A stretch of 41,779 bases of DNA from the NCBI GenBank assembly GCA_023263235.1, contig JALQXE010000086.1, forward strand, positions 1-41,779, in the 5' to 3' direction. How positions within the stretch are numbered: the stretch's first letter is position 1; every line of letters starts with the position of its first letter. The notes beneath the pieces were generated by a model. The model saw only the letters and a list, made by a program, of their open reading frames with translations, had not been told where the DNA came from and searched no databases. Shown in pieces: positions 1 to 8,085 of this stretch. Origin of the DNA: Sediminibacterium sp. GTDB taxonomy: Bacteria; Bacteroidota; Bacteroidia; Chitinophagales; Chitinophagaceae. Position numbers and translations under genes: made by a program.

Positions 1-1
1 A

Positions 2-907
2 GGTGCAGTAGGCGCAACATGTGCAGACAATATTGCTCGTAAAGAATTAGCCAGTGAATTGGTATTATTAGACATTAAAGAAGGCTTTGCTGAAGGTAAA
101 GCACAGGATATGATGCAGACTGCTGCCTTATTAGGTTTTGATACTAGAATTTCTGGTAGCACAAACGATTATACCAAGACTGCAAACTCAGATGTGGTTG
201 TAATTACTTCAGGTTTACCGCGTAAGCCAGGTATGACACGCGAGGAATTAATTGGCACCAACGCCGGTATTGTAAAAGGTGTTTGTGAAAATATTTTAAA
301 GCATTCTCCTAATGCAATTATTATTGTAATTAGTAATCCAATGGATACAATGACTTACTTAGCATTGCAGTCTACAGGTTTACCTAAGCATAGAATTATT
401 GGAATGGGTGGTACATTAGATAGCGCGCGTTTCAAGTATCAATTAAGTACTACATTAAACTGTAGTCCTGCGGACTTAAATGCATTGGTAGTAGGTGGTC
501 ACGGTGATACTACAATGATTCCTTTGATTAAGCATGCAACCTGGAACAGTATTCCAGTAACAAAATTTTTAAGCGAAGAGCAACAACAAACTATCATTAA
601 CGACACCATGGTGGGTGGTGCAACTTTGACTAAATTATTAGGCACTTCTGCATGGTATGCACCAGGTGCTGCAGGAGCAGCATTGGTTGAAAGCATTGTA
701 CGTGATGAAAAAAAATTATTTACTTGTTGCGTAAACTTAAATGGCGAATACGGACAAAAAGATATTTGCTTAGGTGTACCAGTTGTAATAGGTAAAAATG
801 GCTGGGAGAAAATAGTGGAGATGGATTTATCTGCCGACGAGCAAGCTGCATTCAACAAGAGCGCAGACGCAGTTAGAAATATGAACGATGTATTAAAGAC
901 TTTATAA
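2..907 (+). CDS. mdh: Malate dehydrogenase, 5' end cut by window edge
   Basis: NAD-dependent malate dehydrogenase, converting malate to oxaloacetate in the cytoplasmic TCA cycle. The frame is open from base 2 and begins inside the Rossmann fold with GAVGATCADNIA, the GxGxxG-type NAD loop, so only about the first 6-8 codons are missing; the TTG at 59 is internal and not the start. Next come the acidic strand end VLLDIKEG, the mobile substrate loop PRKPGMTREEL with its arginines, the substrate/NAD motif ISNPMDTMTYL, and the catalytic His in GGHGDTTMIPL. The protein ends with NMNDVLKTL, a normal length for the LDH-like MDH family. A lactate dehydrogenase is the main alternative, but the loop fits MDH. 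A hairpin follows 31 bases after the stop. Confidence 0.93.
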   Translation, partial: GAVGATCADNIARKELASELVLLDIKEGFAEGKAQDMMQTAALLGFDTRISGSTNDYTKTANSDVVVITSGLPRKPGMTREELIGTNAGIVKGVCENILKHSPNAIIIVISNPMDTMTYLALQSTGLPKHRIIGMGGTLDSARFKYQLSTTLNCSPADLNALVVGGHGDTTMIPLIKHATWNSIPVTKFLSEEQQQTIINDTMVGGATLTKLLGTSAWYAPGAAGAALVESIVRDEKKLFTCCVNLNGEYGQKDICLGVPVVIGKNGWEKIVEMDLSADEQAAFNKSADAVRNMNDVLKTL

Positions 908-938
908 TTTAATCTCGTTTTTACATACTCTTTTTTAT

Positions 939-970
939 AAAGCCTCGCAAGTGCGGGGCTTTATATTTCC
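939..970 (+). terminator. Intrinsic terminator shared by convergent genes
   Basis: The arms AAAGCCTCGC (939-948) and GCGGGGCTTT (953-962) pair over 10 positions with one G-U, around a 4-base loop, followed by a T-rich TATATTT. It lies just after mdh and abuts the stop codon of the convergent glycosyltransferase, so it probably serves mdh mainly and could also stall the opposite transcript. Confidence 0.7.
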
Positions 971-1989
971 TCGTAATAAGTATTTGCTTTTGCAGCAATG
1001 GAAGCAATATTTTGTTGGCGCATGCATGCAAAATGGCCCTGAGGGCATTGCTTGCTACCATAGTTGGAACAGGGCTGACAGGATAAGTTGGGCACGATGG
1101 CATTATAATACATTTCCGATGCGCGCGCATTCTGTTCGATATTCTTATTTAATTCCAAAAATGGATAATACGGTTCCACCTGCAATGCTGGCGATGTAGC
1201 TCCCCAAATTGCCACAGTTTTTTTATGATAAGCGCAGGCAATATATAAAAAGCCAGTGTCATGAGAAATGACTGTTTTGGATTGCTTTACCAAAAGCGCT
1301 GATTCATGTAAAGAAAATTTTCCGCAGGCGTTGACTATTTTTGATGGATCTATTAAAGCAACTTCTTCCCCTTCTTTAGTATCCTCTTTCCCTCCAATTA
1401 ATACTATTGGGTATTTTAAAGCTTTGCATAAATCTTGCAACTGCTTTATGGGCAACTTTTTAGTTGCGAAAGATGCACCTATCACCAATGCGATATACCC
1501 GTTTTGGTGACTTGCTGGTAAAGCATTTGAAGATAATTGTATGTTAGCAGGCACATAATAATCCAACCCCTTGCCATCATTCACCACACCCAACGGCGCA
1601 AGCGTATCCAAGCAACGTTCGCTAATATGGCGTGTTGGCATAAAATTTAAATGCAATTTGGTGAGTAACAACTTTTGCCAACTTAATTTTTTATACGTTA
1701 AGCCAGGAACACCCAAAGCACGTTTAATTTTAAAAGTTCTAAAATTTTTATGTAAATCTATAATGTAATCAAAATTCAAAGCTTTTAATTCATTTATAGT
1801 AGTAGCTAAATCTTTTTGTAAATAATGGAATCTATCAATGTATGGATTCGCTTCCGTTACCGCTTTCATGGAGTCCTTGGTTAAAAAATGTATCTCCACA
1901 TTAGGCAACTGTTGCTTTGCCGCTCTTATGGCAGGGGTGGTAAATACGATATCACCTATGGAAGAAAAACGGATAAAGAGTATGCGCAT
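961..1989 (-). CDS. Glycosyltransferase family 9 (heptosyltransferase-like)
   Basis: 342 residues; ADP-heptose:LPS heptosyltransferase-type enzyme (GT9, WaaF/WaaC-like), expected to add sugar to the lipopolysaccharide core at the inner face of the cytoplasmic membrane. The start is typical: MRILFIRFSSIGDIVFTTP, with the conserved S-x-GD-hhhxxP motif. The C-terminal nucleotide-sugar half has the VLIGGKED stretch and the hallmark SHDTGFLYIA ... AIWGATSP. The extreme C-terminus carries a cysteine-rich segment (CQPCSNYG, QCPQGHFACM), which I recall from other Bacteroidota GT9 proteins. The acceptor cannot be told from sequence. It is the last gene of a minus-strand run that starts with the symporter at 5326; the gap to the MFS gene is 73 bases. 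Confidence 0.88.
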   Translation of the reverse strand: MRILFIRFSSIGDIVFTTPAIRAAKQQLPNVEIHFLTKDSMKAVTEANPYIDRFHYLQKDLATTINELKALNFDYIIDLHKNFRTFKIKRALGVPGLTYKKLSWQKLLLTKLHLNFMPTRHISERCLDTLAPLGVVNDGKGLDYYVPANIQLSSNALPASHQNGYIALVIGASFATKKLPIKQLQDLCKALKYPIVLIGGKEDTKEGEEVALIDPSKIVNACGKFSLHESALLVKQSKTVISHDTGFLYIACAYHKKTVAIWGATSPALQVEPYYPFLELNKNIEQNARASEMYYNAIVPNLSCQPCSNYGSKQCPQGHFACMRQQNIASIAAKANTYYEEI

Positions 1990-2062
1990 ATAGTAAACTC
2001 AAAATATTAAAATTAACACCAGCTACTTAAATGTACTTTATTCTAATACACCTGAATAGCGA

Positions 2063-3355
2063 TTATGGCATTGGACTATCTAATTCCATATAATCTAAAT
2101 CCTTATGATATGTTTCTTCTGTAAATACAAATGCAAGGAACGTTATAAACATAACAATAGCGCCCGTTAATATTCCACTTTGTATAACTGTCCATCCCAG
2201 CTTTTTTTGTAAAATATCTAAAAACAAAAAATTAATTAAAGGCAACGCACCTCTTACCATATTGGGAATAGTGGTAGCAGCAGTAGCCCTTAAATTAGTA
2301 CCAAACTGTTCGGCAGCCATAGTATTGAAGATTGCCCAATATCCCGTACTAAATCCTAATAATGTACAAATCGCGTACATGCGTTGGTCGCTATCATTTA
2401 CAATGGAGAAAAATAAAATCATGGCAATTGTGTTTAAACTATAAAACACAAGCAACGCTTTTTTTCTACTTTTAAAATACTGACTTACATACCCAATAAC
2501 AATATCTCCAACGGCAATGCCTACATAAGCAAACATAATTGACTTACCCGAATCTATTAAATTCTTCCCGTACAATTCAGTTGCAAACTTATTACTGTAA
2601 TTCACCAATACCCCTATCACAAACCATGTGGGCAAACCAATTAAAATGGCTTTTACGTATTTTGAGCATCTTTTTTTATTGGAGAAAAATTGTAAAAAAT
2701 TTCCCTTTGGAATATTGGAAAGCTTCGCAGATTCAAACATAAACGACTCCGCTACGCGAATACGTAATATTAACAAGAACACGCCTAAAACACCTCCAAT
2801 TTGATAACAAATTCTCCAATCGGTAATTTTGAAGTTTCCCATTGTATAAGACATGCCCCATTGTTTGGTATACTGAAAAGTATAATAAGCAAATACGGCG
2901 CCAAACAATCCAATACCTGCAACCATACTAGTTCCAATACCTCTTTTATTTTTAGGTAGCATTTCAGATACCAATGTTATACCTGCACCCAGTTCACCTG
3001 CTAAGCCAATACCACCAATAAAACGACAGTAAGCGTATTGGTCGACTGTTTGCACAAATGAGGTTAAAATATTGGCAACAGAATACAACATGATAGACCC
3101 AAACAATACTTTTAATCTTCCTTTTTTATCGCCAATTACACCCCACAATATCCCACCAATTAGTAAGCCCGACATTTGCCAGTTAATAATATGTGCACTA
3201 TCTACTATAATTGTTTCAGTAGTGGCACCTACCGCCATCACACTCGGTTGACGTACAATCGTAAACAATAATAAATCATACACATCTACAAAATAACCAA
3301 GTGCAGCTACTAATACTGGCAAAGACAATAGTCCAATTTGTCGATTGGTGTTCAT
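2063..3355 (-). CDS. MFS transporter
   Basis: 430 residues; a major facilitator superfamily permease of the inner membrane with about 12 hydrophobic segments. The loop 2-3 signature GVIGDKKGRLKVLFGS matches MFS motif A (GxxxDxxGRR), and a degenerate copy (SQYFKSRKKALLVF) lies in the second half, as expected for the two-fold repeat. The motif RFIGGIGLAGELGAG in helix 4 resembles sugar/organic-acid porters (metabolite:H+ symporter or AAHS types). The substrate cannot be assigned. The gene begins 10 bases after the DedA-family gene, on the same strand and probably the same transcript. Confidence 0.85.
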   Translation of the reverse strand: MNTNRQIGLLSLPVLVAALGYFVDVYDLLLFTIVRQPSVMAVGATTETIIVDSAHIINWQMSGLLIGGILWGVIGDKKGRLKVLFGSIMLYSVANILTSFVQTVDQYAYCRFIGGIGLAGELGAGITLVSEMLPKNKRGIGTSMVAGIGLFGAVFAYYTFQYTKQWGMSYTMGNFKITDWRICYQIGGVLGVFLLILRIRVAESFMFESAKLSNIPKGNFLQFFSNKKRCSKYVKAILIGLPTWFVIGVLVNYSNKFATELYGKNLIDSGKSIMFAYVGIAVGDIVIGYVSQYFKSRKKALLVFYSLNTIAMILFFSIVNDSDQRMYAICTLLGFSTGYWAIFNTMAAEQFGTNLRATAATTIPNMVRGALPLINFLFLDILQKKLGWTVIQSGILTGAIVMFITFLAFVFTEETYHKDLDYMELDSPMP

Positions 3356-3364
3356 GTGAAATTT

Positions 3365-4069
3365 TTATTTAGATTTATGCGTAATCACTTTAATAATTAC
3401 GGGTACAGTGGTTACAAAAACAATACCTAATACAATGACTTCCAAATGTTGCTTTAAATCGAATTGGAAGCGTTCTAAAATCCAAGCCTGCAAAAAATGT
3501 CCAGCACAAAGCATACTTCCTACCCAGGCTATACTTCCAGTAATATTAAAAAAACCAAACTTGCTTTTATCCATGCGAACAATGCCTGCTACAATGGGTG
3601 CAAAAGTGCGTACGATTGGAATAAATCTTGCAATCACAATAGCGCCGCCCCCATGTTTCTCGTAAAATTCTTGTGCTTGTACCAAGTATTTTTTCTTGAA
3701 AAAAAAGTTTTCTTTCCAGTCGTACATTGCAGGTCCCACTTTATTGCCAATTGCATAACCCACCGCATTTCCAAGAATACCTGCTACAGAAATGAAAACA
3801 AATAAAATAAATAAATCAAGCCATTGATTATGGCCAATTTGTAAATGGAAGGTTTCTAAAAAATGATTGATAAGTGTATCGCTATATATTCCCGCCACAA
3901 AAAGTAAACTATCACCCGGTAAAAAGAAACCAAAAAATAAACCTGTTTCAGCAAATACAACAAATAACAAAAGCCATAGGCCTCCATTATTTATATAATA
4001 CTGAGGTTGTAATAATTGACTCCAGTGAAATGGCTCAATTTGATTTATTAGCAGATGAAAAAAACTCAT
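3365..4069 (-). CDS. DedA family membrane protein
   Basis: 234 residues; DedA/SNARE-associated (VTT domain) integral membrane protein. Family members act in membrane homeostasis and some are polyprenyl-phosphate or phospholipid flippases (established for the family, not for this protein). Diagnostic stretches are FAETGLFFGFFLPGDSLLFVAG near residue 45, GNAVGYAIGNKVG near residue 105, and the conserved FxxRFxPxxRTFxPxxAG-type segment IARFIPIVRTFAPIVAG. There are several hydrophobic segments and a basic C-terminus. It lies between the symporter and the MFS gene with 9-10 base gaps, so co-transcription is likely. Confidence 0.88.
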   Translation of the reverse strand: MSFFHLLINQIEPFHWSQLLQPQYYINNGGLWLLLFVVFAETGLFFGFFLPGDSLLFVAGIYSDTLINHFLETFHLQIGHNQWLDLFILFVFISVAGILGNAVGYAIGNKVGPAMYDWKENFFFKKKYLVQAQEFYEKHGGGAIVIARFIPIVRTFAPIVAGIVRMDKSKFGFFNITGSIAWVGSMLCAGHFLQAWILERFQFDLKQHLEVIVLGIVFVTTVPVIIKVITHKSK

Positions 4070-4078
4070 AGTTACAAA

Positions 4079-5326
4079 TTAAGCTTTAGTTGGATCTTCA
4101 AGTTCACCTTCCCACTTGCTTACTACAGCTGTTGCTAAACTATTTCCCAATACATTGGTGGCAGTTCTGAACATATCACAGAAATGATCAATTGGCAATA
4201 TTAATGCAATACCAATAGCAGGAATATTAAACATAGTACAAGTTGCAGCAACCACTACTAATGAGGCGCGTGGAACACCGGCAATACCTTTACTGGTTAA
4301 CATTAATACAAGCAACATAGTAAGTTGGGTGCCTACATCCAAATGAATGCCATAAGCTTGCGCAATGGCCATGCTCGCAAAAGTCATATACATCATGCTA
4401 CCATCTAAATTAAATGAATAACCAAGTGGTAAAATAAAGGATACAATTTTATCCTTACAGCCAAAACGTTCCAACTCTTCGGTTAATTTAGGGAATACTG
4501 CTTCACTACTTGTAGTGCTGAAAGCAATGATTAAAGGACTGGAGATAATTTTAATTAATGAAGGCATCCTCTTTCCTAAAATAATAAATCCTACACCAAT
4601 TAATACTACCCATAAAACACCAATACCCATTAAAAAATAAAGGAAGTACTTTATATAAAACACGAAAACACTTAACCCTTTTGTTGCAATAACAGCTGCT
4701 AATGCACCAAATACTCCTAAAGGAGCAAAGTTCATCACATATCCCACCATTTTTAAAATGATATGCGAAGCGGAATCAAATGCTTTTATCAATCCTTTTG
4801 CTTTTTCACCCATCGCCGCAGCAGCAACGCCAAAGAAGATACTGAAAATTACAATTTGTAAAATTTCGTTGGTTGCCATGGCCTCAAAAATGCTTTTTGG
4901 AAATACATGCTCAATAAAACCAGCAACACTAAAAGATTGTGTTTTACCAATAAGCTCTTTAGCCCCAGAAGTATCTCCATTCGTTAATGTGATGCCCTCA
5001 CCTGGCTTAAGTAAATTCACTAAAATAAGCCCAATAAGTAAACTCACCAAGGATGCAGTTACAAACCATAACAATGCCTTGCCTCCTACTCTTCCCACTG
5101 TTTTAATATCACCCAGCTTTGCTATACCTACCACTAATGTTGTGAACACCAATGGAGCAATTATCATTTGAATTAACCTTAAAAAGATAGTGGTTAATAG
5201 CTTTATATTTTTTGAAAAAGCTTCAATAGTTGCAGCTTGTGCATTTTCATGTATAATATAACCAAGCAGTGCTCCCGCAATCATGGCTATGATAATATAC
5301 AGGGTTAGTTTATTAGATTTTTTCAT
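4079..5326 (-). CDS. Dicarboxylate/amino acid:cation symporter (DAACS family)
   Basis: 415 residues; Na+/H+-coupled importer of glutamate, aspartate or C4-dicarboxylates in the inner membrane (GltP/DctA type). The family's serine-rich re-entrant loop is present (AFSTTSSEAVFPKL), as are the NxDG-type motif in helix 7 (SFNLDGSMMYMTFA) and the second re-entrant loop SKGIAGVPRASLVV. The C-terminal ligand segment reads IDHFCDMFRTATNVLGNSLA; the Asp and Arg there are the positions that discriminate acidic substrates. Topology and length are normal. It is the first gene of the minus-strand run and faces the amino-acid permease across a 128-base divergent region. Confidence 0.9.
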   Translation of the reverse strand: MKKSNKLTLYIIIAMIAGALLGYIIHENAQAATIEAFSKNIKLLTTIFLRLIQMIIAPLVFTTLVVGIAKLGDIKTVGRVGGKALLWFVTASLVSLLIGLILVNLLKPGEGITLTNGDTSGAKELIGKTQSFSVAGFIEHVFPKSIFEAMATNEILQIVIFSIFFGVAAAAMGEKAKGLIKAFDSASHIILKMVGYVMNFAPLGVFGALAAVIATKGLSVFVFYIKYFLYFLMGIGVLWVVLIGVGFIILGKRMPSLIKIISSPLIIAFSTTSSEAVFPKLTEELERFGCKDKIVSFILPLGYSFNLDGSMMYMTFASMAIAQAYGIHLDVGTQLTMLLVLMLTSKGIAGVPRASLVVVAATCTMFNIPAIGIALILPIDHFCDMFRTATNVLGNSLATAVVSKWEGELEDPTKA

Positions 5327-5454
5327 ATGTAGTTAGATATGCAATATAAGACATAAGTCACAAAAAAATACCCCAAAAATGACCACCAAATTCATGTAAT
5401 TTGAGCTCATTTTTAAGAAAAAAGTGCTATTTTTCAACTTATAAAAAAGACAAT

Positions 5455-6954
5455 ATGAGTTTATTTAGAAAAAAGGACCTTGCTGCCATGTTGGCCCAAG
5501 CCGAGGATGGTGGAAAAGGCCTTAAACGCACTTTAGGTGCAGGTAATTTAATTGCACTTGGTGTTGGTGCCATTATTGGTGCCGGATTATTTGTTCGCAC
5601 CGCTGCAGCTGCAGGACAAGCAGCAGGACCTGCGGTAACTATTTCATTTATTGTTGCAGCCATTGGTTGCGCTTTTGCTGGATTATGTTATGCAGAATTT
5701 GCAGCTATGATTCCTATTTCAGGTAGTGCATATGCTTACTCTTATGTAACAATGGGTGAAACCGTAGCTTGGATTATTGGCTGGGCACTTATCATGGAAT
5801 ATGCATTGGGTGCTGCAACAGTTTCAATCGCATGGAGTGAATATTTAAATAAATTACTGGGTGACCGAATACCATATGAATGGTGCCACTCTCCTTTTGA
5901 AAGTCTCACCGATAGCGCTGGTGTTTTACACCATGGTATCATGAATGCACCTGCTTTAATTATTTTGTTATTATTAACCTTGTTATTAATTAAAGGAACT
6001 CAAGAGTCTGCGATTGTAAATGCAATTATTGTATTTATCAAAGTTGCTATTGTATTAATATTCATTTTTGTAGGTTGGCAATTTATTAAGCCTGAAAACC
6101 ATACCCCTTATTTAATTCCAGCAAATCAACCTTCAGTAAAGGATGGAGCTGGTAAAGTAATCGCCGATTATTCTGGTGTATTTAAACACGGATGGGGTGG
6201 CGTACTAGGTGGCGCTGCTATTGTATTCTTTGCCTTCATTGGTTTTGATGCCGTATCAACTGCTGCTCAAGAAGCGAAGAATCCAAAAAGAGATATGCCA
6301 ATTGGAATTTTAGGATCATTGGTAGTATGTACCATTTTATATATTTTATTTGGACACGTATTAACAGGTGTTGCTCCTTGGACCGATTTTGTGGATCCAA
6401 CAAAAGGTAAAGAAGCATCTGTTGCATATGCAATTTCATCGTACATGACTGGTTATGGCTGGTTGGCTACCGCAGTGACTGTTGCTATTCTTGCAGGATT
6501 CTCTTCGGTGATTCTTGTAATGTTAATGGGTCAATCACGCGTATTTTTCTCCATGGCAAATGATGGATTACTTCCAAAAGTATTCTCTGACCTACACCCA
6601 AAATACCGTACTCCTTATAAGTCCAACTGGATTTTATTTATTTTCGTTGGTGCTTTTGCGGCATTTGTACCTGGAAGCGTTGCCGGAGATTTAACTTCAT
6701 TTGGTACCTTATTTGCTTTTGTATTGGTAAGTGCAGGCATTTGGATTTTAAGAGTAAAGTCACCAAACATGGAGCGACCATTCAAGACACCTTTGGTACC
6801 ATTGGTTCCAATTTTAGGTGCCGTAATTTGCTTGGCTATGATATTTGCGCTAGATGCACAAACTCTTAAAGTAGCCTTTGGATGGATGGCTTTAGGATTG
6901 TTTGTGTACTTTGCTTATAGCCGCAAAACAAGCAAGTTGAATAATGAAAATTAA
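5455..6954 (+). CDS. APC-family amino acid permease
   Basis: 499 residues from the ATG at 5455; amino acid/polyamine/organocation superfamily importer, closest in look to the cationic amino acid transporter group. The N-terminus has the family's unwound helix-1 motif GVGAIIGAGLFVRTA, and helix 6 has FFAFIGFDAVSTAAQEAKNPKRDMP, a strong APC signature. About 12 membrane segments are visible. The reading frame is open upstream to a TTG at 5401, but the extra 18 residues are polar and the ATG gives the usual short cytoplasmic start (MSLFRKKDL). The exact substrate is not determined. A clean hairpin terminator follows the stop. Confidence 0.9.
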   Translation: MSLFRKKDLAAMLAQAEDGGKGLKRTLGAGNLIALGVGAIIGAGLFVRTAAAAGQAAGPAVTISFIVAAIGCAFAGLCYAEFAAMIPISGSAYAYSYVTMGETVAWIIGWALIMEYALGAATVSIAWSEYLNKLLGDRIPYEWCHSPFESLTDSAGVLHHGIMNAPALIILLLLTLLLIKGTQESAIVNAIIVFIKVAIVLIFIFVGWQFIKPENHTPYLIPANQPSVKDGAGKVIADYSGVFKHGWGGVLGGAAIVFFAFIGFDAVSTAAQEAKNPKRDMPIGILGSLVVCTILYILFGHVLTGVAPWTDFVDPTKGKEASVAYAISSYMTGYGWLATAVTVAILAGFSSVILVMLMGQSRVFFSMANDGLLPKVFSDLHPKYRTPYKSNWILFIFVGAFAAFVPGSVAGDLTSFGTLFAFVLVSAGIWILRVKSPNMERPFKTPLVPLVPILGAVICLAMIFALDAQTLKVAFGWMALGLFVYFAYSRKTSKLNNEN

Positions 6955-6974
6955 TTGTAAAAATTAAACCATAG

Positions 6975-7008
6975 AATAGCCAGACTGAATTGTCTGGCTA
7001 TTTTTTTT
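6975..7008 (+). terminator. Intrinsic terminator of the permease gene
   Basis: A perfect 11-bp stem, AATAGCCAGAC (6975-6985) with GTCTGGCTATT (6992-7002), a 6-base loop, and a run of T from 7001 to 7008. This is a textbook rho-independent terminator 20 bases after the permease stop codon. Confidence 0.9.
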
Positions 7009-7020
7009 GCCTTATTTTTG
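6990..7020 (+). promoter_or_regulatory. Bacteroidota-type promoter for the YebC gene
   Basis: TTG at 6990-6992, a 20-base spacer, and TATTTTTG at 7013-7020, an exact match to the TAnnTTTG minus-7 element. The ATG of the YebC gene lies 19 bases further on, giving a predicted leader of about 12-15 bases. The minus-33 part sits inside the loop and descending arm of the upstream terminator. Confidence 0.55.
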
Positions 7021-7039
7021 CATACCTTAAATAATTACT

Positions 7040-7762
7040 ATGGGACGTATTTTTGAAGTAAGAAAAGCCACGATGTTCAAGCGATTTGATCGTATGGCAA
7101 AGCAATTTACCCGCATTGGGAAAGAAATTGTTATTGCAGTGAAAGCAGGAGGACCTGATCCTGATTCAAATCCAGCTTTAAGAAGATGTTACCAAAATGC
7201 GCGTAGTGCCGGAATGCCAAAGGACAGAGTGGAAGCGGCCATAAAGCGTGCTATGGGTAAGGATACTAGTAACTATGAAGAAATTTTATACGAAGGATAC
7301 GCGCCCCATGGTGTTGCACTGTTAGTAGAAACAGCAACAGATAACCATGTAAGAACCGTTGCCAATGTAAAAAGTCATTTTAATAAAGGCGGTGGCGCAA
7401 TGGGCAATAGTGGCAGCGTGAGTTTCCAGTTTAAAAAAATGGGTGTATTTAAATTAAACCCAGAAGGTTTAGTGATGGATGATTTAGAATTAGAATTAAT
7501 TGATCATGGCTTAGATGAATTAGGAGATAGTGCAGATGACAATGGGAATACAATTTTAGTATTAAGGTGCGCATTCACTGATTTTGGAAATTTGCAAAAA
7601 GAATTAGAGGCTAAAAAATTAAACGTGATTAGCGCCGAGTTTGAATGGATCCCAACAACTACTGTTCCGGTGACTGATGAGCAAGCAGAGGATATTAGTA
7701 AATTAATTGAACGATTAGAAGAGGATGAGGATGTGAACAAAGTATTCCACAACATGGGGTAG
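7040..7762 (+). CDS. yebC: YebC/PmpR/TACO1 family protein
   Basis: 240 residues; cytoplasmic YebC-family protein. The family was first described as transcriptional regulators; more recent work links members to translation, including relief of stalling at proline-rich stretches (established for relatives, not tested here). The conserved domain order is present: the basic N-terminal module with [19 protein letters not shown] and the motif [34 protein letters not shown], then [19 protein letters not shown] and [18 protein letters not shown]. The acidic C-terminus ([16 protein letters not shown]) is standard. It is a single-gene unit with its own promoter behind the permease terminator. Confidence 0.92.
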   Translation: MGRIFEVRKATMFKRFDRMAKQFTRIGKEIVIAVKAGGPDPDSNPALRRCYQNARSAGMPKDRVEAAIKRAMGKDTSNYEEILYEGYAPHGVALLVETATDNHVRTVANVKSHFNKGGGAMGNSGSVSFQFKKMGVFKLNPEGLVMDDLELELIDHGLDELGDSADDNGNTILVLRCAFTDFGNLQKELEAKKLNVISAEFEWIPTTTVPVTDEQAEDISKLIERLEEDEDVNKVFHNMG

Positions 7763-7815
7763 CTTTATTCAAAAAATTCTTTTTCCTAAACAAGTGAAAA
7801 AAATATAAGTATAAA

Positions 7816-8082
7816 TTGAATTTACTGAGCACCATATTAGTCGCAGGCTTTTTTTCGCCTACTATTAAAGACACTACTAGACCTGTATTTAATATGTATG
7901 CGATAACACAAGAAATTAAAGTGCCCGCTAACTATTACACTACGAAAACAGGATTTTTTTGTAATACTGAAAGGGCTTTAGAAAAGCAAACAAAGGTTGC
8001 TGTAAAAATAAGATTGGGTTCTTTGGAACAAACACAAAAACTAGAAGGTTATAATTTATCTAAACTACCTGGCGCGCATTAA
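7816..8082 (+). CDS. Small conserved-looking protein of unknown function
   Basis: The frame is open after a TGA at 7795-7797. It offers a TTG start at 7816 (88 residues, with a weak signal-like N-terminus LLSTILVAGFF) or the first ATG at 7894 (62 residues). The compact core reads YYTTKTGFFCNTE, then ALEKQTKVAVKIRLGSLEQ and KLEGY. The VKIRLG...LEGY ending recalls small Bacteroidota proteins of unknown function that I have seen, but I cannot assign a family. There is one Cys. Which start is used is unsure; I favour ATG 7894 unless the protein is exported. The gene converges on the E1 gene with only 3 bases between the stops. Confidence 0.5.
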   Translation: MNLLSTILVAGFFSPTIKDTTRPVFNMYAITQEIKVPANYYTTKTGFFCNTERALEKQTKVAVKIRLGSLEQTQKLEGYNLSKLPGAH

Positions 8083-8085
8083 TAA

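Noticed and set aside
5401..5454. Longer N-terminus of the amino-acid permease from TTG 5401
   Set aside because: The added residues are unlike permease N-termini, and the ATG at 5455 gives the normal short cytoplasmic start.
7844..7860. AGGC-T-run-GCCT hairpin
   Set aside because: The stem is only 4 bp, the T-run is in the loop, and it lies inside a reading frame, so it is not a terminator.
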